Source: a virus. Taken from it: 57,950 bases of DNA. The stretch is from positions 1 to 57,950 of the IMG/VR virus record IMGVR_UViG_3300006852_000002; one strand, 5' to 3'. The notes under the pieces were generated by a model that ran no database searches, was not told the DNA's origin, and saw only the letters and a program-made list of their open reading frames with translations. Both the position numbers and the translations under genes were made by a program. Below, one piece after another: positions 26,221-34,859 of the stretch. Within the stretch, counting starts at the first letter, position 1. Every line of letters begins with the position of its first letter.

Positions 26221-27873
26221 TCAATTAAGTGCGGCAGTGTACGGAAAAGATGCCTTCGCTTTCGGCAGCGCAGAAATCTCAAATCCGTCAATGTCGTCAT
26301 ATTCACCATCCAACGGTTGCGACGCTGGATGGAAGAATCCAATACTGGAACCATGTTCATCTGCGACGGGTGCAAATGCCTCAGCTAATTCCTTGCTGTC
26401 GTACTTGCCAGCCGCCACCACGAAATTATCGACCCGTTGAATGAAATTAAATTTGCCTAAGTCCACGCCTGGCCCGCGAGATCCAGTCTTCGGATCGGGC
26501 TTGCCTACGTGCCACCAGCGATAAACAACTTCCTCCCCGTTCGGACGAACTAAAAATCCATCTTCGTTGGACTTCAGAGATGCAATCCACTTATCGTAGG
26601 CATCTCGCTTAATCCACTGGCCGTCACTGTCTTGATAGCTCCCACCGGCCACCAGAACGAAACAATCATTGTTTTCGGCGTCCTTATAAGAAAAAACTTG
26701 AGACTGATTTTCTTTATAAAAACTAACGCCGTATTTAAGATTTCGCTTAGCCCGATTAGCTCCAAACTTCAAGTTCTTCTTTGCTCGACTAGTGCCATAC
26801 TTGAGATTTTTCTTGAATGTCCTGGCTCCAGAACGGAGATTACTACCCACTCGTTGACCGGCACGGCTTCGGGCAGCTCGCCCTACTAAAGTTCCCAGTT
26901 TTCCGCCAAGGCCAGCCCCAACTGCGGAGCCAATCAAAAATCCAGGAACTCCGTGAGGGATAACAGCTAACGATCCAATCGTTCCGCCAATCTTAGCTCC
27001 AATATGTCCGGCCCGATGTGCCCATCCTTTTTTAGCTCCAGCTGAAGTCCCAGCTTTTAAGGAAATACCTTTAAACACTGGCTCCCAGATTTGACGAGAC
27101 ATAACTTCAATCCATTTAGACTTATCATCGATTGTATACTCGTCATCCTCAAAATCCCAATTGGCGGCGTAGTAAGCGCCATCCATGTAAATGATAACGT
27201 ATTCATCGTTTACATCTGAAAGCCAGCACGAGCTTCCATTGTTAGACGGATACATCTCACGCAGAGCGGCCTCTAGTCCCTGACGGATCATTCGAGATTC
27301 TCGCTCTACGGTTAACTCTTTCTTGCTCATCTTGCTCATACAATCAGCACAATATTTTCCGCCTTTGACGGGTTTATTCTTGCCGCACTTATCGCACATC
27401 ATTTCTTCCTTACCCGTAAAGCCAGAAGTCATCAAATCAGTTCCATATTTCCTGACTCGATTACCGATAATATTCTGGGTTGCGCCTTTACGAATATTTC
27501 CTTTGAGCAGACTTCGATAAGAACTGCCAATGAGACGCTTACCGAATTTTTTTATGTAAGCCCCAGCTACAACTTTGGCGGCCCGTTTAGCATAACCACC
27601 TGGATTGGCTTTCACTCGACCCGCAAATGCCCGAGCTGCATTCCCAACTTTGGCAATGAACCTTCCAGCCCCACGCTTGCGAGCCAGCCAAGCTTTACGC
27701 ACACCTGCTGAAGTTCCTGATTTGAATGAAGTTTCCATAATTTCTTTACCTTTGATGGAGCTATGGCAGATTGCGATAGCCGACGACTTAACTTTTCCGC
27801 CACGTACCAATTTTGATACGCATCGCTCCATTTTTCCAAATAAAGGCCCACTTTTTATATCTCCGTATGGCAT
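26221..27873 (-). CDS. Prohead protease-region multidomain protein with GTSAG repeats and zinc ribbon
   Basis: About 550 residues from the ATG at 27873 (MPYGDIKSG); a TTG six codons upstream is possible. Order: a short domain with MERCVSKLVRGGKVKSSAIAIC; a motif SGTSAGVRKAWLARKRG; basic Ala/Gly-rich helices; a zinc ribbon CDKCG...CADC near residue 165; a strand domain; a second GTSAGAKKGWAHR motif; and Gly-rich helices. Then come three tandem near-repeats (NLKYGTSRAKK, NLKFGANRAKR, NLKYGVSF) and a C-terminal domain ending FEISALPKAKASFPYT. The terminal FExSxLP...PxT pattern is common in portal-adjacent phage proteins near the prohead protease. No classic Ser/His protease triad is evident to me. 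Confidence 0.6.
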   Translation of the reverse strand: MPYGDIKSGPLFGKMERCVSKLVRGGKVKSSAIAICHSSIKGKEIMETSFKSGTSAGVRKAWLARKRGAGRFIAKVGNAARAFAGRVKANPGGYAKRAAKVVAGAYIKKFGKRLIGSSYRSLLKGNIRKGATQNIIGNRVRKYGTDLMTSGFTGKEEMMCDKCGKNKPVKGGKYCADCMSKMSKKELTVERESRMIRQGLEAALREMYPSNNGSSCWLSDVNDEYVIIYMDGAYYAANWDFEDDEYTIDDKSKWIEVMSRQIWEPVFKGISLKAGTSAGAKKGWAHRAGHIGAKIGGTIGSLAVIPHGVPGFLIGSAVGAGLGGKLGTLVGRAARSRAGQRVGSNLRSGARTFKKNLKYGTSRAKKNLKFGANRAKRNLKYGVSFYKENQSQVFSYKDAENNDCFVLVAGGSYQDSDGQWIKRDAYDKWIASLKSNEDGFLVRPNGEEVVYRWWHVGKPDPKTGSRGPGVDLGKFNFIQRVDNFVVAAGKYDSKELAEAFAPVADEHGSSIGFFHPASQPLDGEYDDIDGFEISALPKAKASFPYTAALN

Positions 27874-27902
27874 GTATGTATTGTAGAACAAATCCGCGAA
27901 AA

Positions 27903-28433
27903 TTACAACCCCACCGCAGCGAGGCCATACTCAATCTCGGCTTCCATGCGTTCTACGGGATCGTTCTCATACTCCTTTCTTAGAATTTCTGACCATTTTC
28001 TAGGCTCAATGCCCGGATGGTGAACTCTTTCAGCGAGTACAAAAGATGCTCTGCCATCCGTATAAGCATATCCAGATTGGAACGTACCTGGGCTTGTCTT
28101 ACCTCGATAACTACCAGGCCCAGCCCATAAAAATGATAACGCCATGGCTCGTCTTTTTCTTCCTCTACGGCTCTTGGGAACTATATCGTGGGCCGGAGTT
28201 CCCTCATCCAACCAATTCCATATTTCATTGGTCGTATAGACTTCTATGCCTTGCTTTATCTTCTTAACGACAAATTTTGGTTTATCTTCCCAAGTCTCAG
28301 TAGTCTTTTCCAGATTCTTTACAATTTCATTTGCCGTCCCTCTCAGGGCGCGATCTGCTATCTCCGGCATCTTCTTAATCATCTTACGAATGTCGGCATC
28401 CAGACTGGCCTGGGTAAACTTAACTTTAATCAA
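27903..28433 (-). CDS. HK97 gp10-like neck/tail-completion protein
   Basis: 176 residues. IKVKFTQASLDADIRKMIKKMPEIADRALRGTANEIVKNLE followed by NWLDEGTPAHDIVPK and HHPGIEPRKWSEILR is the HK97 gp10-type pattern. Such proteins cap the tail or join it to the head. The gene overlaps the portal stop by four bases, upstream of its usual place among the neck genes. Confidence 0.8.
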   Translation of the reverse strand: MIKVKFTQASLDADIRKMIKKMPEIADRALRGTANEIVKNLEKTTETWEDKPKFVVKKIKQGIEVYTTNEIWNWLDEGTPAHDIVPKSRRGRKRRAMALSFLWAGPGSYRGKTSPGTFQSGYAYTDGRASFVLAERVHHPGIEPRKWSEILRKEYENDPVERMEAEIEYGLAAVGL

Positions 28434-30220
28434 GCCCGACTCCCAGCCGCAAATCCATAGTGACCGGCAGCATCGATAATGTCCACAATATCTCTTACCC
28501 TAAAGGAACAATCCTTTACGAATTCTTCTTTTTGCTCTTTAGTAGTAATATCATCCGACTTATTCAATTGAACGTCGAACATTAGCGTATCGAAAATCTT
28601 TGTTTGGTCGGCCACCCATCCATTTACCATCTTAGTTTCATCGTCATTAAGGGTTGGATTTGAAATTCCAGATTTAAACTTTCCAACTCGGTACGCCAAC
28701 GGCGTATATTTTGAGATTAACCGATCCCCAATTTCTTTGGCATCCGATAGAGTGATATTGTCTTGGACGCTGTGTTCAATAGTTTTAGTAAGAAGATATT
28801 CGTACTCTCTAGTTAATCCTTTTTCTTTATTCGCCATATCAGCTGGAGAGTAAACATCGCGAGTACGCATTCCGGCTTCGGACGACGGATCGGGTAATTG
28901 TGGATTATCTTCGCGGCGAATGATCTCTTTAGGATTTGAGTCTCCGCCAATATCCTGAATAGGTGTAATATCCATATCGATGAATTCAGGCGGCAGGTCT
29001 TCAGCATCTACCAACAACTGACGACCTTCTTCGGGTAAGATCATCCCAGATTGAATACGTAAATTTTGAATTTCGGTTCGCATCTTTTCAACCGTAGCTT
29101 CCTGTAACCGATCTCGGTAATCTTTCTCCATGAAAAAGAAGCTGGTCGTATTTGGCGAAACAAATTCATTGATAGCGTAAGTAAAGTCTTGACGCCAGGC
29201 AATCAATCCTTTACCCGATGCCTTGTCATCAATGATACGTGATTGAGCACCAGTACCGAGAGACTTAGAAGCCAGAAGCTGCGGATCTAGGTCTTGGGGA
29301 TCAAGGCCGATGGCGTTGGCATAGGAAAGGTTAGCTTTGCCTCGTTCCTCTTGGGCTTTAAATCCATCCGGCAATCCGGCCAAGTTAATAGTTGCAACTT
29401 GCGGGGCCACGGTCGGATCTAAGTTAGGAATAATGACCGCGCCCATATAAGTTGAATAGCCTTGAGATTTCCGTTGAGTCTCAGCTACTTGAACAGCTTT
29501 ATCAATTTGACCTACAGAAGCATTATTCACGAAATGAATCGCTAAAGGTTTCTGCCCCGAAATTTTCTCGGATAGATAAGTCTCCAAGACAAATTTATTA
29601 TAAATGTCTGGATACGCACGAGATCCTGCACACATTCCAACCCCGTTCCACAGCTCTCCAGGATTAGGCATATCCGAAAACATCATTACCTGATAGTCCT
29701 TGAGGGTATGATACTTGCCCATTCGATCCCGATAAATAACAGGGCGATCTGGATCGCGCGTGCGCGTGCAGCGAAGTGAGTCCAGATGCACCAGGCCAAC
29801 GATTCTAGATCCACTAGCGCTTCTATCCGACCTAACAATTTCGACAAATGATCCATTATCGGTCAAAAGATAGTCCTGAAGATGTTTTGACAGAAACGAT
29901 ACCCAACCTTTGAATCCCTCAATCTCAATCATGAGATCCCTTAAGTGCATTGCTGAATTCTTGGGGCCGCGAATCCGCCATGAGAGAGAAGCCATCTTAG
30001 TGACGGCAATATAAATAGCGTTGGCCCAAGATGTTTCATGGTAAATAGTTTGGCGGAGAAGATGATCTCGATTGATACTCCAATAGGCAGGCAGCTTCGG
30101 TGGCAATGATAGCTGATTACCCGAAAACATTGGAATAATAGACAAGGCCAAAACATTTCCAGCATTGTCGTAATCATTCGCTGTTACTGAGTGCTTAAGA
30201 ACATCAGAAGGAGCAATCAT
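28430..30220 (-). CDS. Portal protein
   Basis: 596 residues, immediately downstream of the large terminase. HETSWANAIYIAVTKMASLSWRIRG near residue 60, LLTDNGSFVEIVR near residue 115, LVHLDSLRCTRTRDPDRPVIY and the LLASKSLGTGAQSRIID wing region are typical portal elements. The C-terminal 150 residues are helical and may form the barrel or a MuF-like extension. It forms the dodecameric DNA channel at one capsid vertex. Confidence 0.88.
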   Translation of the reverse strand: MIAPSDVLKHSVTANDYDNAGNVLALSIIPMFSGNQLSLPPKLPAYWSINRDHLLRQTIYHETSWANAIYIAVTKMASLSWRIRGPKNSAMHLRDLMIEIEGFKGWVSFLSKHLQDYLLTDNGSFVEIVRSDRSASGSRIVGLVHLDSLRCTRTRDPDRPVIYRDRMGKYHTLKDYQVMMFSDMPNPGELWNGVGMCAGSRAYPDIYNKFVLETYLSEKISGQKPLAIHFVNNASVGQIDKAVQVAETQRKSQGYSTYMGAVIIPNLDPTVAPQVATINLAGLPDGFKAQEERGKANLSYANAIGLDPQDLDPQLLASKSLGTGAQSRIIDDKASGKGLIAWRQDFTYAINEFVSPNTTSFFFMEKDYRDRLQEATVEKMRTEIQNLRIQSGMILPEEGRQLLVDAEDLPPEFIDMDITPIQDIGGDSNPKEIIRREDNPQLPDPSSEAGMRTRDVYSPADMANKEKGLTREYEYLLTKTIEHSVQDNITLSDAKEIGDRLISKYTPLAYRVGKFKSGISNPTLNDDETKMVNGWVADQTKIFDTLMFDVQLNKSDDITTKEQKEEFVKDCSFRVRDIVDIIDAAGHYGFAAGSRA

Positions 30221-30222
30221 AG

Positions 30223-31749
30223 TTATTCCTCGTATACCCCAATGTTTAATCGCATAGCTTCGGCGGTCGCCATTGAAGTTGATACCGCTAAATCTATCTT
30301 TAGTAATTCAGCTCGCTTTACAATACGCATTTTCTCGTTGTCAGTTTGAGCGTTAGAATTTGAAATATGGGCATTCAGCACCGGATCATCGCGATGCACA
30401 ATTGATCGTTCTCGAATCTTATCGTACAGAAGCTTATCGGCCACCAGACGATCCGAGGCTTGCGAGAATACGTTGAACCAACCTAAGCCGTCGTCACGCA
30501 GCCGAGTTGCCATATCGTGCAATTGAAATTGATCGTAAGCCCATTCAACAACATTGTATTTATCTGCTAAAGCTCGTATTTCCATCTCCGGGCCTTTAAA
30601 ATCTATCTTTCCACCTTGGGGCGGATACCAGGCCCGCGAGTAGAATACGTAAACTTTATTTCCTCTGCGGTAGACTCCTACCAAACCAAAACAGTCTGAC
30701 GAAACTCCGGCATCTAGGGCAAATACCACCGGCTCATCGGGTAACGGATCAGAGAAAGATCCTTCGCAAGCTTCCCACCATTCATCAGGCACGAACTTCT
30801 GGCTTGAGGTAACCCACTGATTACGGTGGATACGTAAAAACTCATGCGGGGGAATGACGGCAGCCTCTTGAGCATAGTAATCGGCTGTTTGCCAGGGAAG
30901 TCTAGGTTCGGTATTCCACAGAACGAATAGACGAGCCGGATCGTTGACGTAAGTTTCAATATGACTTAGATCGTGAAATACGCCGTCGTCTCCGGTATAA
31001 GAAACATTGATTCGACGACCTTGTTTAACACCTTGGTCGTACAGTTGCTCAAGTAGTGGAGACTCGCCAGAATAACCGGCATAGGTTTCTACCCATCGCT
31101 GTGAGTATCCGTACTTATTAGGCGGCAGGGTCATCTCCACCCACATTCGCTGCTGGGCTTCCTGGTGGGCACCCCACAACTCGCTGAATACAATAAAATC
31201 GGCATTCGATCCAGCTTCGCCGGTCGGGTCAATGGCTACACTTTCAATGATGGTTCGATTAGGAAGCTCTACTCGATAGTTACGAAATCTAACAAGTGGC
31301 TTTATTTTCTGATTTAGCTCGATAGATCGACGCAGATAGTAACCGACTCGGCTATCGGCTTGCTTCAAGTCATTAGCGACCGTGATAATAGAACCCCATT
31401 GAAGGCCCCAGGCTCGCCAGAGACACATTGCAGCCGCAATAGTGCTTTTGATTGATTTCTTTATATCTGACCACACAATCGTCGAATATTTAAATCGCCC
31501 AGATCCATCCCGAGCGGTGGCTTCTTTCATGGCTCCGATCTGATAGGGATCTAACTGCAACGGCCCATTCTTAAGTTCAGGAACAAAGAAATTATTCGTA
31601 ATCCATCTCACTGGATCGGGATCATACATCACCAGACCCTTCTGGGCAGCGACTTGTTGGGCGCGTTGTTTGAATAGCTCGATCTTCCCAGCGTCGGTCA
31701 GAGACGATAGAAACTCACGAGTGATTGGATTACGAATTTCTTCGGTCAT
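30223..31749 (-). CDS. terL: Terminase large subunit
   Basis: 508 residues. The ATPase half has a deviant Walker A at SDIKKSIKSTIAAA, residues about 95-110, and a Walker B strand ADFIVFSELWGA near residue 180. The C-terminal half has nuclease strands VVFALDAGVSSDCFGLVGVY (first metal Asp) and EWAYDQFQLHDMATRL, consistent with an RNase H-fold nuclease. It cuts and translocates DNA into the prohead. The stop is two bases before the portal start. Confidence 0.92.
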   Translation of the reverse strand: MTEEIRNPITREFLSSLTDAGKIELFKQRAQQVAAQKGLVMYDPDPVRWITNNFFVPELKNGPLQLDPYQIGAMKEATARDGSGRFKYSTIVWSDIKKSIKSTIAAAMCLWRAWGLQWGSIITVANDLKQADSRVGYYLRRSIELNQKIKPLVRFRNYRVELPNRTIIESVAIDPTGEAGSNADFIVFSELWGAHQEAQQRMWVEMTLPPNKYGYSQRWVETYAGYSGESPLLEQLYDQGVKQGRRINVSYTGDDGVFHDLSHIETYVNDPARLFVLWNTEPRLPWQTADYYAQEAAVIPPHEFLRIHRNQWVTSSQKFVPDEWWEACEGSFSDPLPDEPVVFALDAGVSSDCFGLVGVYRRGNKVYVFYSRAWYPPQGGKIDFKGPEMEIRALADKYNVVEWAYDQFQLHDMATRLRDDGLGWFNVFSQASDRLVADKLLYDKIRERSIVHRDDPVLNAHISNSNAQTDNEKMRIVKRAELLKIDLAVSTSMATAEAMRLNIGVYEE

Positions 31750-34211
31750 ACTGCAAAGAGTCTTTCTTTTCGTAGAAGAGTTCCGGTGTTTCGAACTCCC
31801 CAGCGAGATCGTCTCTCAAAGGATAGATCACAGTTTCCTCCGAGATGGGTAAATCTTCGAACAAGGTTTCTCCAGTGGCCGAAGAGCTTTCGATTGCCCT
31901 CGCCTAATGGAAGAGTGTTACCGTCACTCCAATCTAATTCAGGCTGACCAGAAATGTTAAGACGCCATTCAGCGGCAATTGCCTCATTAGTAATGAACTC
32001 GTGGTTACCAATGTAAATATCTTCGTAAGCTTCAATACCGTACTCATAAGTTCCGGGCGGTAGTAAGACTGTCGCGCCTTGCTCCCACCACATAATCCCG
32101 TACAGTTTAAAGTAGTGCATTACTACTGGAGATTTAGAGTTTAAGTAAAGCGTAAATTCATTAGGTGGAAGAAGTTCAGTGAATGGATAGGAGATAACGT
32201 CAGCGCTGCGAAGTACGCCTTCGGGAGCCAACCACGGTGAAAACGGATCTTGTCGATCAAGGCGAGGTTCGATAACATCGTCCTTAAATTTAAACCAACG
32301 ATGTAACGGAACTCGAACATTATCTCTGACCCGAGGCGGTTTTTCTCTATTATCCATGAAAGGAGTATGGAACCCCTCGGTATAGTCACCATTAGGAATT
32401 AAATTTACCGGCGGATCTGTAGCGGTAAACTTCTCCAGGTATCTTTCATTTCTAGCCACACCGCCTGACGACCATCCATCGGGTAAATTATCGTAATCGA
32501 CTTTCCACCAGATTACTTTTACACCACCCAAATCTTTAACTTCTGGCCCGCCGATAATAGTCCCTAAACTTCCCGAGGGTTGAAATCCAACTAGCGGCCC
32601 ACCGGGTTCTTGGCGAACATTGAGAGCTTGCATAGTCCTAACTCGATCTCCAGTTACGAATCGAGTTGAGACAGGCGGTTGAACTGGAATGGGAACGATG
32701 GAATTAACGTAATCAGTAAACTGAGACAGAGTTCCGTGGAAACGATCCCGATCAATTGTAGTTGAAATTCCAGGAACTGATTCCTTAGCCGAGACAGCAT
32801 ATTGGTGAAATTTCCAATCCGTCCAACCCGTTGGCGGAGCGAAATTAAAATTATCCCAAGCTGCGACCCAGAGATCGGCCACCAAGCGAAATACTTTCAT
32901 ATTCCATAAGTCAAATTGATTTTTACGGCCATATAAAATAACTTTGGATAATCCAGTAGCGGCCCGAATCGTTTCAATCCATTGGGATACTTCAAATAAC
33001 ATTTTAGACGAAGGCACACCGTCCAATGTCTCTACATCTAAGACTGGAATCAGATCGCCCGCCTGCATCTTACTTCCAGTTTTACTTAACAGTAGCTCTG
33101 CTTGAGCCTTACCGCTCTTGGACGCCCGGAAATATTGATAAGCGCCCCGAGCAATATTATTCGACTTGGCGTTAATCCAATTACGATCAAACTGAGAGTC
33201 CAGAGATAGGCCATCGCTGACTCGAATATAGGCAAACTTAATACTTGACGTGGAAACTCTAAGCCAGTCAATAGTGCTCTGCCAGTGAGATACGTCAATG
33301 CCTTCAACGAAAATAGATTTGGATGGAGCTGGATTATCAATAACGGCTGCCTCTCGACGAATGTATTCCGCCACCTCTCCAGCAACTGAGGTGCCATTCA
33401 CGTCAAAAGGTCGCCAGTCTTCTCGTCCGGTACCAAAAGTAAACACGCACAGACCTTTAATCCATGGGTACTTACGAAACATCTTATCGGCCCACTGAAG
33501 TTCCCACGAATAGTTAATCTCAGGTCGTTCGCGGAAGTTAATCCCGAACTCGGTCAGAACTACCGGAAGATCGCCAAGCCCATTCGGCTCTAACACTAAA
33601 CGATGCACTTTAATAATTCTGAATACGTCCCAATCCTCGCCGCGTTCATCCACGCCAACGGAGAAAGGCTGATCGCTGTACTCGTGAACACCCAGCACAC
33701 CGTTATATTGCTTAGCAGCTCGGAGTGCAGGTAAGAAAGCTTCCCACAAATCAGTTTTCAGTTCACCAATATCGGGGATACCAACGCTCCAATTCCCAAT
33801 CACTGCTCGCAATCCCATCTCGTGTAACAGACGGCAACGTTCAGCTTCAAAGGCTGCGTACCACTGCATATCCAGAATTGCTTGAGGGCGGTTATTCCAA
33901 TCCCACTGCGGCTCGTTAACCCCTTCCCAAAGTTTAATAAGCGGATTCAGATCGTACTTGGGCTTCTGAACTCCAACGAAAAAGCGGGCAGCCTGAATGG
34001 GATCAAGATGCCGCATATTCTCGCCAGTGATTTCTCGTCCTGGATCATCGGGATAGTTACTCATCTCCCGTCCGATAACTGTAACATTCGGGCCAACTTC
34101 GTGAGCTGCCCCAAAGTCATTAACGCATTTAACAATTAAACACCCGGCATCGATCCATAACTTTGCAGCGGGTGTGGGAACTAAGATATGAGGGCCAAGT
34201 AAGCTAGGCAT
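31746..34211 (-). CDS. Two-glycosidase lysin: GH-A-type barrel, GH25 muramidase, SH3b
   Basis: 821 residues from the ATG at 34211, chosen because GGGAGGTCAATA precedes it. Residues 1-285 look like a clan GH-A TIM barrel, with acid/base motif LWEGVNEPQ near residue 100 and nucleophile motif VVLTEFG near residue 230. Residues about 300-500 are a GH25 muramidase (GIDVSHWQ, LIPVLDVE, YGRKNQFD). Residues about 515-600 are SH3b-like (LNVRQEPGGPLVG). The rest resembles a beta-sandwich binding domain. It should cleave peptidoglycan glycan chains and perhaps an associated polysaccharide. It has no signal peptide and sits between the terminase subunits. Confidence 0.83.
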   Translation of the reverse strand: MPSLLGPHILVPTPAAKLWIDAGCLIVKCVNDFGAAHEVGPNVTVIGREMSNYPDDPGREITGENMRHLDPIQAARFFVGVQKPKYDLNPLIKLWEGVNEPQWDWNNRPQAILDMQWYAAFEAERCRLLHEMGLRAVIGNWSVGIPDIGELKTDLWEAFLPALRAAKQYNGVLGVHEYSDQPFSVGVDERGEDWDVFRIIKVHRLVLEPNGLGDLPVVLTEFGINFRERPEINYSWELQWADKMFRKYPWIKGLCVFTFGTGREDWRPFDVNGTSVAGEVAEYIRREAAVIDNPAPSKSIFVEGIDVSHWQSTIDWLRVSTSSIKFAYIRVSDGLSLDSQFDRNWINAKSNNIARGAYQYFRASKSGKAQAELLLSKTGSKMQAGDLIPVLDVETLDGVPSSKMLFEVSQWIETIRAATGLSKVILYGRKNQFDLWNMKVFRLVADLWVAAWDNFNFAPPTGWTDWKFHQYAVSAKESVPGISTTIDRDRFHGTLSQFTDYVNSIVPIPVQPPVSTRFVTGDRVRTMQALNVRQEPGGPLVGFQPSGSLGTIIGGPEVKDLGGVKVIWWKVDYDNLPDGWSSGGVARNERYLEKFTATDPPVNLIPNGDYTEGFHTPFMDNREKPPRVRDNVRVPLHRWFKFKDDVIEPRLDRQDPFSPWLAPEGVLRSADVISYPFTELLPPNEFTLYLNSKSPVVMHYFKLYGIMWWEQGATVLLPPGTYEYGIEAYEDIYIGNHEFITNEAIAAEWRLNISGQPELDWSDGNTLPLGEGNRKLFGHWRNLVRRFTHLGGNCDLSFERRSRWGVRNTGTLLRKERLFAV

Positions 34212-34333
34212 TATTGACCTCCCGAGATTGCGTATAGAAGTACAGCCGCCATTACGCAAATTAACATGATTGCAATCACTATCAAAGTAACTCCCATTTC
34301 GGCATCGTGCTTTCTAGGTTTTTGACTTTTCAT
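34211..34333 (-). CDS. 40-residue single-span membrane peptide, holin candidate
   Basis: MKSQKPRKHDAEMGVT is a positively charged N-terminus, then a hydrophobic span of about 20 residues (LIVIAIMLICVMAAVLLYAI) and a short SGGQ tail. The stop TAA overlaps the lysin ATG by one base, and the start lies inside the end of the small terminase gene after GGGGGTTGAAA. Coupling with the lysin suggests a holin or pinholin-like role. The size is within the range of known phage mini-membrane proteins. Confidence 0.7.
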   Translation of the reverse strand: MKSQKPRKHDAEMGVTLIVIAIMLICVMAAVLLYAISGGQ

Positions 34334-34859
34334 TTTCAACCCCCATTTTTACTACGGGTAAGTTTTCGATGACAACGCCATTCTGTTGAGCTAATGTTGC
34401 TAACACCGGATCAGATTCAATATCGTCCCGAGTCAATCCCATATCCCGAGACACGGTGAGAAATGAATTACGAATATCTACTTCTACGGGCGTCGGAACT
34501 TTGCCCCAACCCCGCTCTAACAGAAGCTCCCGAGCACCATTATTCCCAGACATAGCATCGATGAAAGTAGATCGAATTACGGCTTCAATGCGCGTCCAGC
34601 CCGGTGAGCCTTCAACGGGTTCATTACCAATCTCTCGAATCATTGCGGCGATGGTAGCATTAAATTTTCGATAAGAGACTTTATTAGCTGCATACTTGCC
34701 AATCTCCGTGCTGCCCTGGTCAGCTATCGCGATAAGGGCCGGATTGGCTAAGGGCTTAACCTTATCGGCCTTCACTCGACGGATAGTCTTTTTAAATTTA
34801 CGCCGAGGCTTGACCGGCTCAATCTCAGCGACTTCGTACTGCTTTTTTCTTCCGGTCAT
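34314..34859 (-). CDS. Terminase small subunit (putative)
   Basis: 181 residues. Basic N-terminal tail (RRKFKKTIRRVKADKVKP), then a helical centre and GNNGARELLLERGWGKVPTPVEV, a segment resembling small phage terminase-associated DNA-binding proteins. It precedes the large terminase, separated by the lysin and mini-membrane gene. It would select packaging start sites. Confidence 0.65.
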   Translation of the reverse strand: MTGRKKQYEVAEIEPVKPRRKFKKTIRRVKADKVKPLANPALIAIADQGSTEIGKYAANKVSYRKFNATIAAMIREIGNEPVEGSPGWTRIEAVIRSTFIDAMSGNNGARELLLERGWGKVPTPVEVDIRNSFLTVSRDMGLTRDDIESDPVLATLAQQNGVVIENLPVVKMGVENEKSKT

